A DNA stretch of 64,000 bases from an uncultured Paracoccaceae bacterium (GTDB lineage: Bacteria > Pseudomonadota > Alphaproteobacteria > Rhodobacterales > Rhodobacteraceae), in the NCBI GenBank assembly GCA_947492825.1, contig CANLNT010000001.1:1736001-1800000 (forward strand). The letters run 5' to 3'. Under the pieces are notes generated by a model, which did no database searches, had not been told where the DNA came from, and was given only the letters and a program-made list of their open reading frames with translations. Both the position numbers and the translations under genes were made by a program. Shown in pieces: positions 26,536 through 34,976 of this stretch (positions are counted from its first letter, which is position 1; the number at the start of each line of letters is the position of its first letter).

Positions 26536-27635
26536 CAAATGTCCCCCTTCAGGCGGGCGGCGATGCGCGCTTGATCATACCCCTGCCCGTCCTGCGGGAT
26601 ATAGTAGCGGGTTGCAAGCCATGTCAGGAAACGCTGGCGCAACCCCTTGTCGCACGGCAGGCCTGCCACGCGTTCCAGCAAACTTTGCAGGGCATCGTCG
26701 CTGCTGGCGTCGTGCGTCAGGCCGGGCAGCGCATAAAATGCTTGCCCGGTTGTGATCACCGGCTTGTCCCAGAACATCGCTTGCAGCCCCATTGAGGAAT
26801 TGACAGTCAGCACCGCACGGCTGCTTGCCAGTTGTGCAAAGCTGTCGGTTTGGTTGTCCAATGCGATGCGCGCGCCAGCGGCGATAGCGGCGTTGATCTC
26901 TGCGGTCAGCGGCTGTTTGGCGCTGGGGTGTTCCTTGATCCGCAAGTGCCAGCCGTCGGGCAACGACTGGGACGCCGCAGCAAGCACCGTGACAAAACCC
27001 GAGGCCGAACCCACCCAACCGGCAAAGAGGATCATCTGGCTGTCATCAGGCACTTGCAGCGGCACAAAAATGTAGGGAGCATCGGGCAGGTCAGCAGAGG
27101 TCTGCCCCACATCGGCGCGGCGCGCTGCACGGGCCTGAAACTGTGACTTGATCCGCGCGATGAGCGCGGCGTCTGGGTCAACATTGTCATAAAATGCGGG
27201 ATCTTGCGGCACCGAACCTTCGGCATTCACACCCTTGGGGTCGAGCGTCAGGTAACCGGGCAGTGGGCTAAGCTCTGCAAAGAGACGCGGCACGCTCGCG
27301 TCTTGCGCGCCCAGCATCACCGCGCGGCGCGCACCGGTCAGCCCCTGCCAACACAAGGCGGCATGGTCGGGGTGTTTGAGGAACCATCGCCGGGCATAGT
27401 TGTAGCGCCCTTTGAGAAACGCCAGTTTCACGGCCCTGCCAAGCGCGCCCTTTGGTTGCCGCTTGGCTCGGGTCAGACAATCTGCGGCACGGGCGTTGGT
27501 TTCCGGGAAGCCGCGCCAAGAGACTGCAAAGGGCGACAGCGCACGCCCGCCGCCCGCGACCTGCGCAATGGCCGCAAAAAAGCGGGCCTTTTCAATATGT
27601 TTGGGCGGCTCTGGCAGCCATGCAATGCGGGTCAT
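26535..27635 (-). CDS. KpsS-like capsule polysaccharide biosynthesis/export protein
   Basis: 366 residues resembling the capsule synthesis family (KpsS/KpsC, LipB), cytoplasmic GT-B-like enzymes that build the lipid-linked capsule base. The family look is strongest at RIKEHPSAKQPL and VLTVNSSMGLQAMFWDKPVITTG followed by FYALPGLTH. The N-terminal third has a basic region. It is co-transcribed with the glycosyltransferase. Kdo or capsule export partners are not in the window, so a complete capsule locus is not shown. Confidence 0.78.
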   Translation of the reverse strand: MTRIAWLPEPPKHIEKARFFAAIAQVAGGGRALSPFAVSWRGFPETNARAADCLTRAKRQPKGALGRAVKLAFLKGRYNYARRWFLKHPDHAALCWQGLTGARRAVMLGAQDASVPRLFAELSPLPGYLTLDPKGVNAEGSVPQDPAFYDNVDPDAALIARIKSQFQARAARRADVGQTSADLPDAPYIFVPLQVPDDSQMILFAGWVGSASGFVTVLAAASQSLPDGWHLRIKEHPSAKQPLTAEINAAIAAGARIALDNQTDSFAQLASSRAVLTVNSSMGLQAMFWDKPVITTGQAFYALPGLTHDASSDDALQSLLERVAGLPCDKGLRQRFLTWLATRYYIPQDGQGYDQARIAARLKGDI

Positions 27636-27700
27636 GGCTGCCGTGATACGCGATCAGTTGTGCAAACGGTAGACATTAGGCCCGTTTTGCGCACGCCGCG

Positions 27701-27729
27701 CCTTGGGCCGCCAAACCGGCGGCGCAAGG
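27701..27729. terminator. Strong stem-loop after the secreted-protein gene
   Basis: Twelve-position stem CCTTGGGCCGCC / GGCGGCGCAAGG with one G-G mismatch and a five-base loop AAACC. It lies 13 bases past the stop of the minus-strand secreted-protein gene. No U-tract, so it may be a transcript-end stabiliser rather than a classical terminator. Confidence 0.45.
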
Positions 27730-27741
27730 TCAGGCACCTTA

Positions 27742-28173
27742 TCAACGGTCGCGATATGGCCCTTCGTAAATGTCGAAGGTGAACTGTGAAAAGTCGACGG
27801 TATTGATCGCTTTGCCAGTGTTCACGCAATTTGTTTCCGCACCGATCATCCCACGGCTGACGTAGGAATTGTTGACCTGATTGAAGAAATTCAAGTTGCG
27901 CGACAGCACTTCGCTGCCGGCAACAAGGCGTGACTTGTCAAGCACCTGACGGTTCAGGCGTGAAAATTTCGGGCCACCTTGCGAGGCCCAGGCACCACGC
28001 AGCACCAGTTGTCCCTCGCCGGTTTCCCGCACCCCAACAGACAAGGTGATCTTACCACTCCGGTCCCAAGGAAGCGTGGCGGTCAAGAAGTTATCATCTA
28101 CCGGGACGGTTTGCGACTGTACGGGAGTTGCCACCAGAAACAGAGCAGCGGTAACGTATAAGGCTTTCAACAT
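27742..28173 (-). CDS. Secreted protein of unknown function, paralog 1
   Basis: A 143-residue protein with a clear signal peptide (MLKALYVTAALFLVATPVQS, cleavage near residue 20). The mature part has one cysteine (TNCVNTGK). It is a diverged tandem paralog of the gene at 28504-28935: signal peptides are very similar, while mature parts share only scattered positions (NF, W, LN/LS-FF, IG, NC, TG, F, G-YR). The ATG at 28173 is preferred to a TTG two codons earlier because it starts the signal peptide in both copies. No domain recognised; periplasmic or exported. Confidence 0.75.
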   Translation of the reverse strand: MLKALYVTAALFLVATPVQSQTVPVDDNFLTATLPWDRSGKITLSVGVRETGEGQLVLRGAWASQGGPKFSRLNRQVLDKSRLVAGSEVLSRNLNFFNQVNNSYVSRGMIGAETNCVNTGKAINTVDFSQFTFDIYEGPYRDR

Positions 28174-28503
28174 GTTCAACTTTTAATTTGTGATTGCACA
28201 GATCTCCTAGCTGGCCGTCAGGTGCTGTCCAACCGACTCTGTCTTACAGGGTCGCTGTGCCCAAGTAATCTTCATGCATGATGGCGACGCCTTTCGCGCC
28301 TAAACGCCAAGCCGCTGTTTTGCTTCGTCATTGAGGAGATGCAACAACTACCGGATCGGTTCTATCTTTGGTCTAGGCCACCGACCACGCGCTTCAGTTT
28401 TGCTGCGCACGACTTGAGAGACTGCCGTTTGTTGCCAATTTGCTTTGGTTCCTCTGAAAGCCGAGACACCAAGGACATCGGCTAACAGAGACAACCGAAG
28501 GAG
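28174..28503 (-). repeat. Non-coding spacer holding a duplicated remnant of the M20 gene end
   Basis: 330 bases without a credible gene. The part next to the paralog-1 start (about 28174-28234) matches the sequence in front of paralog 2 at roughly 77 percent over 70 bases. In paralog 2 that sequence is the end of the amidohydrolase gene, coding VEQRLPAS and TAG. Here the same frame reads VGQHLTAS and TAG, so it is a relic of that gene's 3' end. The rest (28240-28503) shows no recognised signal. Confidence 0.6.
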
Positions 28504-28935
28504 TCACAGCCGGTAGCGCCCCTGGCGGAATGAAATGGAAAAACCACCAAGCCCACCGAGTTGTTCGACCGTTTGTCCCGTCGAGCGGCAATTGGCGACT
28601 TGACCGATCAACTCTTCGTTTACGTGCGCGCGGTTTGCGATTGAGAAGAACGACAGATTTCGCAAAATAGTCGCGCCGTCTTTGGTAATCCGCGCTTCAC
28701 GCATCAATTTCTGGTTGAAGCGGTTGGTACGCGTGCCATTGGACAGATTTGCATAAATTCCACACAGGTGCACAATCCCGTCGATCTCTACGGATTTCCA
28801 CCGCATGTAGGCTGCACCGCCCTTGGACCAATTCATCGTGTGTGACCCGAAATTTTCACTCACAGCCACGCCCTGTGATTGCGCTGGTGCTGCCATCAGA
28901 AACAGGGCAGCGGCTACGGATAAAGCTTTCAACAT
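28504..28935 (-). CDS. Secreted protein of unknown function, paralog 2
   Basis: A 143-residue exported protein with signal peptide MLKALSVAAALFLMAAPAQS. The mature part has two cysteines (HLCGIYAN and ANCRSTGQ), unlike the single one in paralog 1, so a disulfide is possible only here. It ends FRQGRYRL, like GPYRDR in paralog 1. It follows the M20 amidohydrolase gene by 33 bases and may share its transcript. No known domain. Confidence 0.75.
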   Translation of the reverse strand: MLKALSVAAALFLMAAPAQSQGVAVSENFGSHTMNWSKGGAAYMRWKSVEIDGIVHLCGIYANLSNGTRTNRFNQKLMREARITKDGATILRNLSFFSIANRAHVNEELIGQVANCRSTGQTVEQLGGLGGFSISFRQGRYRL

Positions 28936-28968
28936 GTTCAACTTTCAATTTGTGGTTGCGCGGCCTTC

Positions 28969-30132
28969 CTAGCTGGCTGGCAGGCGTTGTTCAACCACTT
29001 CGGCCCACCAGGAACAGCCCGCTGGGATGGCTTCGTCGTTGAAGTTGTATTCGGGGTGGTGGACCGATGCGCCGTCGCCGTTACCCACAAGGATATAAGC
29101 GCCGGGACGTTCTTCGAGCATGAAGGCAAAGTCCTCTCCGCCCATCACAAGCGGTGCGGTATCGCATTGGCCCGAGACGGATTTTGCCACTTCTGCGGCA
29201 AAGGCGGTTTGTTCATCCGAGTTAATCATCACCGGATAGCCGCGCACGTAGTCGACCGTTGCGGTGCCACCGAATGTCGCGGCGATGCCGGTGGCGATCT
29301 CTGACAGGCGCCTTTCGGCAAGGTCACGGATCGCAGGCGAAAGGGTGCGCACAGTGCCGCGCAGTTTGACAGTCTGCGGGATGACGTTGTGGGCCTTGGA
29401 TGAGGTTTCAAAGCTGGTGACCGAGACAACGACCTGTTCAACCGGGTCAGCGTTGCGGCTTGCGATGGTCTGGAAGGCCACGACCATGTGGCTGGCCATC
29501 ACCGTGGTATCAACAGTTTCTTGTGGTTTGGCAGCGTGACCGCCTTTGCCTTCGACCACGATTTCAAACTGGTCGGCGGCGGCGAAGAAGGCACCGGGGC
29601 GGATCGCGAAGTCGCCGACAGGGCGTCCGGGCCAATTGTGCATGCCGTAGACTTCATCAATGGACCAGCGGTCCATCAATCCATCTTCGCACATCTCGCG
29701 ACCGCCGCCGCCGCCTTCTTCGGCAGGTTGGAAGATGACAACAACGGTGCCGTCGAAGTTGCGGGTTTCGGCAAGGTATTGCGCGGCCCCCAACAGCATC
29801 GTGGTGTGGCCGTCGTGGCCGCAGGCGTGCATCGCCCCGTCTGTTTTGGAGGCATAAGGCAGCCCTGTTTGCTCGTGGATCGGCAAGGCGTCCATATCCG
29901 CGCGCAGCCCGATAGTGCGGCCCGAAGTATTGGTCTTGCCTTTGATCACGCCCACCACGCCCGTGCGGCCAATGCCGGTTGTGACCTCATCGACACCGTA
30001 TTCCGCCAGTTTGTCGGCCACGATTTGCGCGGTGCGGTGGGTGTCGAACAGAATTTCGGGGTTTTCGTGCAGGTCGCGGCGGATCGCGGTCAGATCAGGC
30101 AGAAGTTCGGCAAAGCGGTTTTTGACAGGCAT
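28969..30132 (-). CDS. M20 family amidohydrolase (hippurate hydrolase type)
   Basis: A 387-residue zinc-dependent aminoacylase/carboxypeptidase-like enzyme that cleaves N-acyl amino acids. Metal and catalytic marks are GLRADMDALPIHEQTG, MHACGHDGHTTMLLGAAQYL, FQPAEEGGGGG with the general-base Glu pair, and MHNWPG. The dimerisation lid contains GKGGHAAKPQETVDT. The ATG at 30132 has AGGAGA about 9 bases upstream; a longer upstream frame is low-complexity noise. It is third in line after argE and the FAD oxidase, with the degraded repeat copy C in the gap. Confidence 0.92.
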   Translation of the reverse strand: MPVKNRFAELLPDLTAIRRDLHENPEILFDTHRTAQIVADKLAEYGVDEVTTGIGRTGVVGVIKGKTNTSGRTIGLRADMDALPIHEQTGLPYASKTDGAMHACGHDGHTTMLLGAAQYLAETRNFDGTVVVIFQPAEEGGGGGREMCEDGLMDRWSIDEVYGMHNWPGRPVGDFAIRPGAFFAAADQFEIVVEGKGGHAAKPQETVDTTVMASHMVVAFQTIASRNADPVEQVVVSVTSFETSSKAHNVIPQTVKLRGTVRTLSPAIRDLAERRLSEIATGIAATFGGTATVDYVRGYPVMINSDEQTAFAAEVAKSVSGQCDTAPLVMGGEDFAFMLEERPGAYILVGNGDGASVHHPEYNFNDEAIPAGCSWWAEVVEQRLPAS

Positions 30133-30183
30133 CGTTTTAGGTCTCCTTTGCGGACAACATAATGTCTCTTTGGCAAACGAACA

Positions 30184-30243
30184 GGGGGCTCTGCCCTCCG
30201 GTCGCAGGGCGGCCTTTGCCGGTATTATTGTGGCCAGAAGAAG
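30184..30243 (-). repeat. Two-hairpin intergenic repeat, degraded copy C
   Basis: On the minus strand it starts CTTCTTCTGGCCA right after the FAD-oxidase stop, continues with an A/T spacer and CCGG, and ends in a hairpin GGGC-AGA-GCCC equivalent to the 15-base hairpin of copies A and B. The middle stem is rearranged. Its orientation relative to gene direction is opposite to copies A and B. Confidence 0.5.
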
Positions 30244-30244
30244 A

Positions 30245-31579
30245 TCAGAGGTTGGGACCAAGCGACAACGCACTGCCATCGGCGAACCGGGCGAGACGGA
30301 AGCGGGACAGATCGTGTCCGGGGTCGGTGCCGGTCGCAAGGGCGGCGGTAATGCGGCCAAAGGCGGGGCCGATGCCAAAGCCGTGGCCGCACATGCCCGT
30401 GCAGATCGTGAGGCCGGGGAGTGCCGCGCATGTATCCACGATCGGCACCACGTCAGGCAACGTGTCGATTAGCCCCGCCCAGGCACGCTTGATCCGGGTT
30501 GGACCCAATGCCGGGAATGTCGCTGTGAAATCGCGCGCCAGCTTGGCAACTTTGGCGCGGTTGGGGGATGGGTCGAGGACGCGCATCGCCTCGAACGGGC
30601 TGGGGTCATCGCCAGACCAACGGCGCGGTGTCCGCCAAGCATCCGGGTAGCCGCGCGGCGCTGCAGGCAACAGGCGCGTTCCAAGCGGGTCTTTGAACAA
30701 TTGAGGTGCAAATCGGGCGAAGGCGCGGAAGGCGTCGGGGCCTACAAAGAGTTCGTGAAAGCCTTCGGGGGCCAAGGTGTAGCCGCCATCTTCGCGCCGA
30801 CGCCATGCCAGCCGGTTGTCGACCGCGCCGCCCAGATTGGCAAGTTCGGCCATGGGTTCGGTTTGGGCAACGGTCGCCCGGACCGAGAGTTGCGGGATGC
30901 TTACACCGTGGCGACGTAACAGCAGCGATGACCATGCACCGCCTGCCAAGACAACAGCATCGGCGGCGATCCGGCCCTTTTCTGTGACCACGCCTTTCAC
31001 GTGCCCGGCTGAGATGTCCAACAGGCGCACGGCACAGTTTTCGATCACCTTGACACCATCGCGCACGGCGGCACGTGCGAGTGCCGGGACGGTCTGCCAG
31101 GGTTCTGCCCGCATGTCGGTTGGCGTATGAAGCGCGCCTGCCCATGACCGCCCTGCCCCCGGTAGCATGGTGGCGACGTCATTTGCGTTCAGGATGCGCG
31201 AGGAAACTTGATATGGCGCCGCCTGTTCCAACCACTTGGCGTAGTGGTCCATTTCCGTGGCGTCTTTTGCAAGGTAGAGCGTGCCGGTCTGGCGCAAGCC
31301 GAAACCGCTGGTGACCTTTTCCAAACCGGGCCACATGGCTTGCGCTTCAAGCGCAATTGGCAGTTCTGCGATGTCGCGACCCTGCGCGCGAATCCAGCCC
31401 CAATTGCGGCTGGATTGTTCGCCTGCGATGCGGCCCTTTTCCAGCAGCACCACCTTGTGCCCTGCCTTGGTCGCTTCCCACGCGGTCATGACACCAATGA
31501 TGCCACCGCCAATTACCACGACATCAGCCTGACGCGGCAAGGTCGCGCGATGTTCGATGGCAGTGGCGGCGGTGATCAT
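30245..31579 (-). CDS. FAD-dependent amino-acid oxidoreductase (DadA-like)
   Basis: A 444-residue DAO-fold flavoenzyme. The N-terminal Rossmann motif is ADVVVIGGGIIGVMTAWEATKAG, followed by LLEKGRIAGEQSSRNWGW, where the basic residues contact FAD. The C-terminal GMCGHGFGIGPAFG closes the FAD site. Relatives oxidise D-amino acids, N-methyl amino acids or other secondary amines; the substrate here is unknown. It overlaps the argE stop by four bases (ATGA), so it is translationally coupled to a deacetylase, which fits a catabolic path that first removes an acyl group and then oxidises the amine. Confidence 0.9.
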   Translation of the reverse strand: MITAATAIEHRATLPRQADVVVIGGGIIGVMTAWEATKAGHKVVLLEKGRIAGEQSSRNWGWIRAQGRDIAELPIALEAQAMWPGLEKVTSGFGLRQTGTLYLAKDATEMDHYAKWLEQAAPYQVSSRILNANDVATMLPGAGRSWAGALHTPTDMRAEPWQTVPALARAAVRDGVKVIENCAVRLLDISAGHVKGVVTEKGRIAADAVVLAGGAWSSLLLRRHGVSIPQLSVRATVAQTEPMAELANLGGAVDNRLAWRRREDGGYTLAPEGFHELFVGPDAFRAFARFAPQLFKDPLGTRLLPAAPRGYPDAWRTPRRWSGDDPSPFEAMRVLDPSPNRAKVAKLARDFTATFPALGPTRIKRAWAGLIDTLPDVVPIVDTCAALPGLTICTGMCGHGFGIGPAFGRITAALATGTDPGHDLSRFRLARFADGSALSLGPNL

Positions 31580-32742
31580 GCGGCGAGCGTATCCACCAGA
31601 CGGGCGATAAACGCCTCGCCCTGCTGAAACTGGTCGACGGTGATGAACTCGTTAGGCTGATGCGCCTGTGCAATGTCACCGGGACCGCAGACCACAGCCG
31701 AATATCCGCGTTCCTGAAACTGCCCCGCTTCGGTGCCATAGCTGACCACGTTTTGGGAATTGTCCCCGGTCAGACGCCGGGCGAGTTCTTCGGCACTTCC
31801 CATATCCTCTGGCACAAGGCCGGGCAGGCCAAAGTACTGCGTGGCCGTGATGCCAGCCTCTGGTCGGATTGCTTTCATCTCGGCTGCGAGTTCGGCAATT
31901 TTCGCGTCAAACCGCGCCTTCCATTGCGCAATGTCATCGCCGGGGACAAGGCGGAAATCAAAGCCAAAGTGGCAGTCTTTGGCGGTGATATTATGGGCGG
32001 TGCCGCCCGAGATCTGGCCCACGTGCAAGGTTGTGTAAGGTGGATCAAACGGGGCGGACAGGGTGTTAGGCGTCTGCGCTGCATTCTCGGCGTTCACCTG
32101 ATTGGCCCAGTCAATCAGCTTGGCGGCCATCATGATCGCAGAGACGCCTTGATAGGCGATCGAGGAATGCACCTCGAACCCCTGAAAATGCATATCGTAG
32201 CCCATGCCGCCCTTGTGGCCGGTCACGACTTTCATCATCGAGGGTTCGCCCACCAGCACAGTATCGGCGCGGGGCATGCCGTGGGCAACCATGTGGTCGA
32301 TCATTGGTGGCGCACCAAGGCACCCGACCTCTTCGTCGTAGCTGAGCGCGATTTGCAGCGGACGTTTAAGGCCGCGTTCCAAGGCCAACGGCACGGCGGA
32401 TAAAGCCAGTGCGTCAAAGCCTTTCATATCGCAGGTGCCGCGCCCGAAGAGCTTGCCATCCTTTTCGGTCACGGTGAAAGGATCGGTGTCCCATGCCTGC
32501 CCATCCACCGGCACGACATCGGTATGGCCCGACAGGACCACGCCGCCATCCACATCTGGCCCCACATGTGCGTAAAGGGCCGCCTTGGTTCCGTCTTCAT
32601 TGGGGACACGCACCGATTTGACACCGAATCCATCCAAATAATCCGCGACGAAGTCGATCAATTCGAGGTTGCTGTCGCGGCTGACGGTCGGGAATCCGAC
32701 AAGGCGGTCCATGAGGTCACGGGCGGTCAGTGGCATGGGCAT
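31576..32742 (-). CDS. argE: Acetylornithine deacetylase family peptidase (ArgE-like)
   Basis: A 388-residue M20 metallo-deacylase. It shows SGHTDVVPVDGQ (metal His and Asp), GRGTCDMKGFDA, the YDEEVGCLGAPP Glu pair and a lid domain ending before GTEAGQFQERGYSAVVCGPG. The sequence style is ArgE, which removes acetyl from N-acetylornithine, but many roseobacters make ornithine through ArgJ, and this copy lies beside a peptide transporter and an amine oxidase. Scavenging of N-acyl amino acids is therefore at least as likely. Start at 32742 (MPMPLTARDL) or two codons later. Confidence 0.87.
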   Translation of the reverse strand: MPMPLTARDLMDRLVGFPTVSRDSNLELIDFVADYLDGFGVKSVRVPNEDGTKAALYAHVGPDVDGGVVLSGHTDVVPVDGQAWDTDPFTVTEKDGKLFGRGTCDMKGFDALALSAVPLALERGLKRPLQIALSYDEEVGCLGAPPMIDHMVAHGMPRADTVLVGEPSMMKVVTGHKGGMGYDMHFQGFEVHSSIAYQGVSAIMMAAKLIDWANQVNAENAAQTPNTLSAPFDPPYTTLHVGQISGGTAHNITAKDCHFGFDFRLVPGDDIAQWKARFDAKIAELAAEMKAIRPEAGITATQYFGLPGLVPEDMGSAEELARRLTGDNSQNVVSYGTEAGQFQERGYSAVVCGPGDIAQAHQPNEFITVDQFQQGEAFIARLVDTLAA

Positions 32743-32842
32743 GTCCAATATCTCAAGGGCTGAAAACGCTTGCAGGGTGATGCAGAAACCAGCGCCACAC
32801 CAGTCTTGCCGTAAGGGCAGATCAACGCAATGTGGAAATGGC

Positions 32843-32870
32843 TTGCGGGTCTGAATTTCCGTGTTAGCGT
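32843..32870 (+). promoter_or_regulatory. Candidate promoter of the peptide-transporter operon
   Basis: TTGCGG (32843-32848), a 16-base spacer and TAGCGT (32865-32870) lie 73 bases before the first transporter gene in the divergent gap from argE. Matches are modest. Confidence 0.25.
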
Positions 32871-32943
32871 GAACCGCATTGCAAGTCCGCGCAACGACGG
32901 ATGCAAATATAACAATCGTCTGAACCACTTGGGAGGTGCGTTC

Positions 32944-33930
32944 ATGCCCGATGGGGCGCTGCCTGTCCTGGATGTCCGGGATCTCAAAACTGTATTCCAG
33001 ACACGAGGCGGCGAAGTGCATGCCGTGAATGACGTGTCGTTCGACCTGCGCCCCGGTGAGTTGTTGGGCGTCGTGGGCGAAAGCGGGTCGGGAAAATCGG
33101 TCACGATGATGTCGCTGCTGGGGCTGTTGCCCTCTCCGCCTGCGGATGTGCGCGGCGGAACCGTGACATTTGATGGCAAGGACCTGTTGCAGCTTGATCC
33201 CGAAGGATTGCGCGCGGTGCGTGGCGGCAAGATCGGGTTTGTGTTTCAGGATCCGATGACATCGCTCAACCCGGTTTTTACCGTTGGCATGCAGTTGGCC
33301 GAACCTTTGCGCAAGCATATGGGCATGACCAAAAAGCAGGCCGCTGTGCGTGCCAAGGAACTGCTGGAGCTGGTCGGCATTCCTGATGCGGCCCAACGCC
33401 TGCAGGACTACCCGCACCAGTTTTCAGGTGGGATGCGGCAGCGGGTGATGATCGCCATAGCGCTGGCCTGTGATCCCAAGGTGCTGATCGCGGATGAACC
33501 GACAACGGCGCTGGATGTGACCATTCAGGCGCAGATTCTGGAATTGATGAAAGAGTTGCGCGACAAGCTGGGCATGGCGGTGATCTGGATCACCCATGAC
33601 CTTGGCGTGATTGCGGGTATCGCTGACCGTGTGATGGTCATGTATGGTGGCCAAGTGGTCGAACATGCGCCTGTGCGCGAATTGTTCGGCAACCCCGGGC
33701 ACCCCTACACCAAGGCGCTGCTCACAACGATCCCCAAGATTTCTGGCACACGCGAAAAGCGGCTGACAATCATTGAAGGCCAGCCGCCGATTTTGGCGGG
33801 TGCGCCAATGGCCTGCCCGTTCCTTGATCGGTGTGACGCCGCATTTGACCGATGCGCCAAGGAAAACCCGCGCCGATATGACGTGGGCGAAGGCCATGAT
33901 GTCGCCTGTTTCCACGCGGAAGAGATGTGA
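32944..33930 (+). CDS. Oligopeptide-type ABC transporter ATP-binding protein (DppD-like)
   Basis: 328-residue nucleotide-binding subunit. Walker A is [12 protein letters not shown], the signature is [12 protein letters not shown] and Walker B is [12 protein letters not shown], followed by the H-loop ITHDLG. The C-terminal oligopeptide-transporter extension contains the cysteine-rich segment [14 protein letters not shown]. In related proteins this region binds a 4Fe-4S cluster. The ATG at 32944 has GGGAGGTG upstream. It powers import through the two permeases at 36801-38757; the ligand is set by the binding protein. Confidence 0.95.
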   Translation: MPDGALPVLDVRDLKTVFQTRGGEVHAVNDVSFDLRPGELLGVVGESGSGKSVTMMSLLGLLPSPPADVRGGTVTFDGKDLLQLDPEGLRAVRGGKIGFVFQDPMTSLNPVFTVGMQLAEPLRKHMGMTKKQAAVRAKELLELVGIPDAAQRLQDYPHQFSGGMRQRVMIAIALACDPKVLIADEPTTALDVTIQAQILELMKELRDKLGMAVIWITHDLGVIAGIADRVMVMYGGQVVEHAPVRELFGNPGHPYTKALLTTIPKISGTREKRLTIIEGQPPILAGAPMACPFLDRCDAAFDRCAKENPRRYDVGEGHDVACFHAEEM

Positions 33931-34976
33931 TGCTGGATCGACCCCCTGCCCCATTGGTCAGCGTGCGCGACCTTAAGATGCATTTCCCGATCTACGCCGG
34001 CCTGTTCCGACGCCGCGTGGGAGAGGTCAAGGCCGTTGATGGCGTCAGTTTTGACGTTTTTGAGGGCGAGACGCTGGGCCTTGTCGGCGAAAGCGGCTGT
34101 GGCAAGTCGACCTGCGGGCGCGCGGTGCTGCGGCTTTACGACATTACCAGCGGTCAGATCAGCATCGACGGGCGCGAGATTGGCGATGTGCCGCAGCCGG
34201 ACCTGCGCACCATGCGGCCCACCATGCAGATGGTGTTTCAAGACCCGCAGGCCAGCCTGAACCCGCGCATGACGGTCGAGGCGATCATCAAGGAACCGCT
34301 GGACGAACACAGCACCATGTCCGAGGCCGAAAAACGCGAAAAAGTGGCCGAGCTGATGGATGCGGTCGGGCTGAACCGCAAGTTCGCCAAGCGTTACCCG
34401 CATGCCTTTTCCGGCGGCCAACGTCAGCGGATCGGGATTGCCCGCGCGCTGGCGCTGAACCCCAAATTTATCGTCTGTGATGAGCCGATAGCAGCGCTGG
34501 ATGTGTCCATTCAGGCGCAGGTGGTGAACCTGCTGGAAGACCTGCAGGAAAAATTCGGCCTGACCTATTTGTTCATCAGCCACGATCTGTCGATGGTGCG
34601 CCATATCGCGACACGGGTTGCGGTGATGTATCTGGGCAAGGTGGTGGAATTGTCCCCCCGTGAAAGCCTTTATTCCGACCCGTTACACCCCTACACCAAG
34701 GCGCTGCTGTCTGCGGTGCCCGAACCCGATCCAGCACTCGCCAGCACGCGCGAGCGGATCATTTTGCAAGGGGATGTGCCAAGTCCGTCAAACCCGCCCA
34801 AAGGCTGCAATTTCTGCACCCGTTGCCCGGCGGTCATGGATATCTGCAAACAAGCTGAGCCCGCCACATACGAGGTTCAGCCCGGGCGCTTTGTCGCCTG
34901 CCACCTATACAATGACACTGCGGGCCAAACCGCAGGAACCGAGGCTTCAAGAGCGTCCAACAAGGAGAATGGATAA
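33930..34976 (+). CDS. Oligopeptide-type ABC transporter ATP-binding protein (DppF-like)
   Basis: Second nucleotide-binding subunit, 348 residues, overlapping the first by one base (TGATG). Walker [16 protein letters not shown], signature [15 protein letters not shown] and Walker [13 protein letters not shown] are intact; in the last, Ile replaces the usual Thr. The C-terminal cysteine cluster [14 protein letters not shown] is also present. It heterodimerises with the preceding gene product. Its end is Thr/Ala/Gly-rich and overlaps the start of the binding-protein gene. Confidence 0.95.
   Translation: MLDRPPAPLVSVRDLKMHFPIYAGLFRRRVGEVKAVDGVSFDVFEGETLGLVGESGCGKSTCGRAVLRLYDITSGQISIDGREIGDVPQPDLRTMRPTMQMVFQDPQASLNPRMTVEAIIKEPLDEHSTMSEAEKREKVAELMDAVGLNRKFAKRYPHAFSGGQRQRIGIARALALNPKFIVCDEPIAALDVSIQAQVVNLLEDLQEKFGLTYLFISHDLSMVRHIATRVAVMYLGKVVELSPRESLYSDPLHPYTKALLSAVPEPDPALASTRERIILQGDVPSPSNPPKGCNFCTRCPAVMDICKQAEPATYEVQPGRFVACHLYNDTAGQTAGTEASRASNKENG

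Noticed and set aside
28394-28591. Small minus-strand gene in the spacer
   Set aside because: It overlaps paralog 2 out of frame, has no ribosome site, and the spacer contains only a decayed duplicate of the M20 end.
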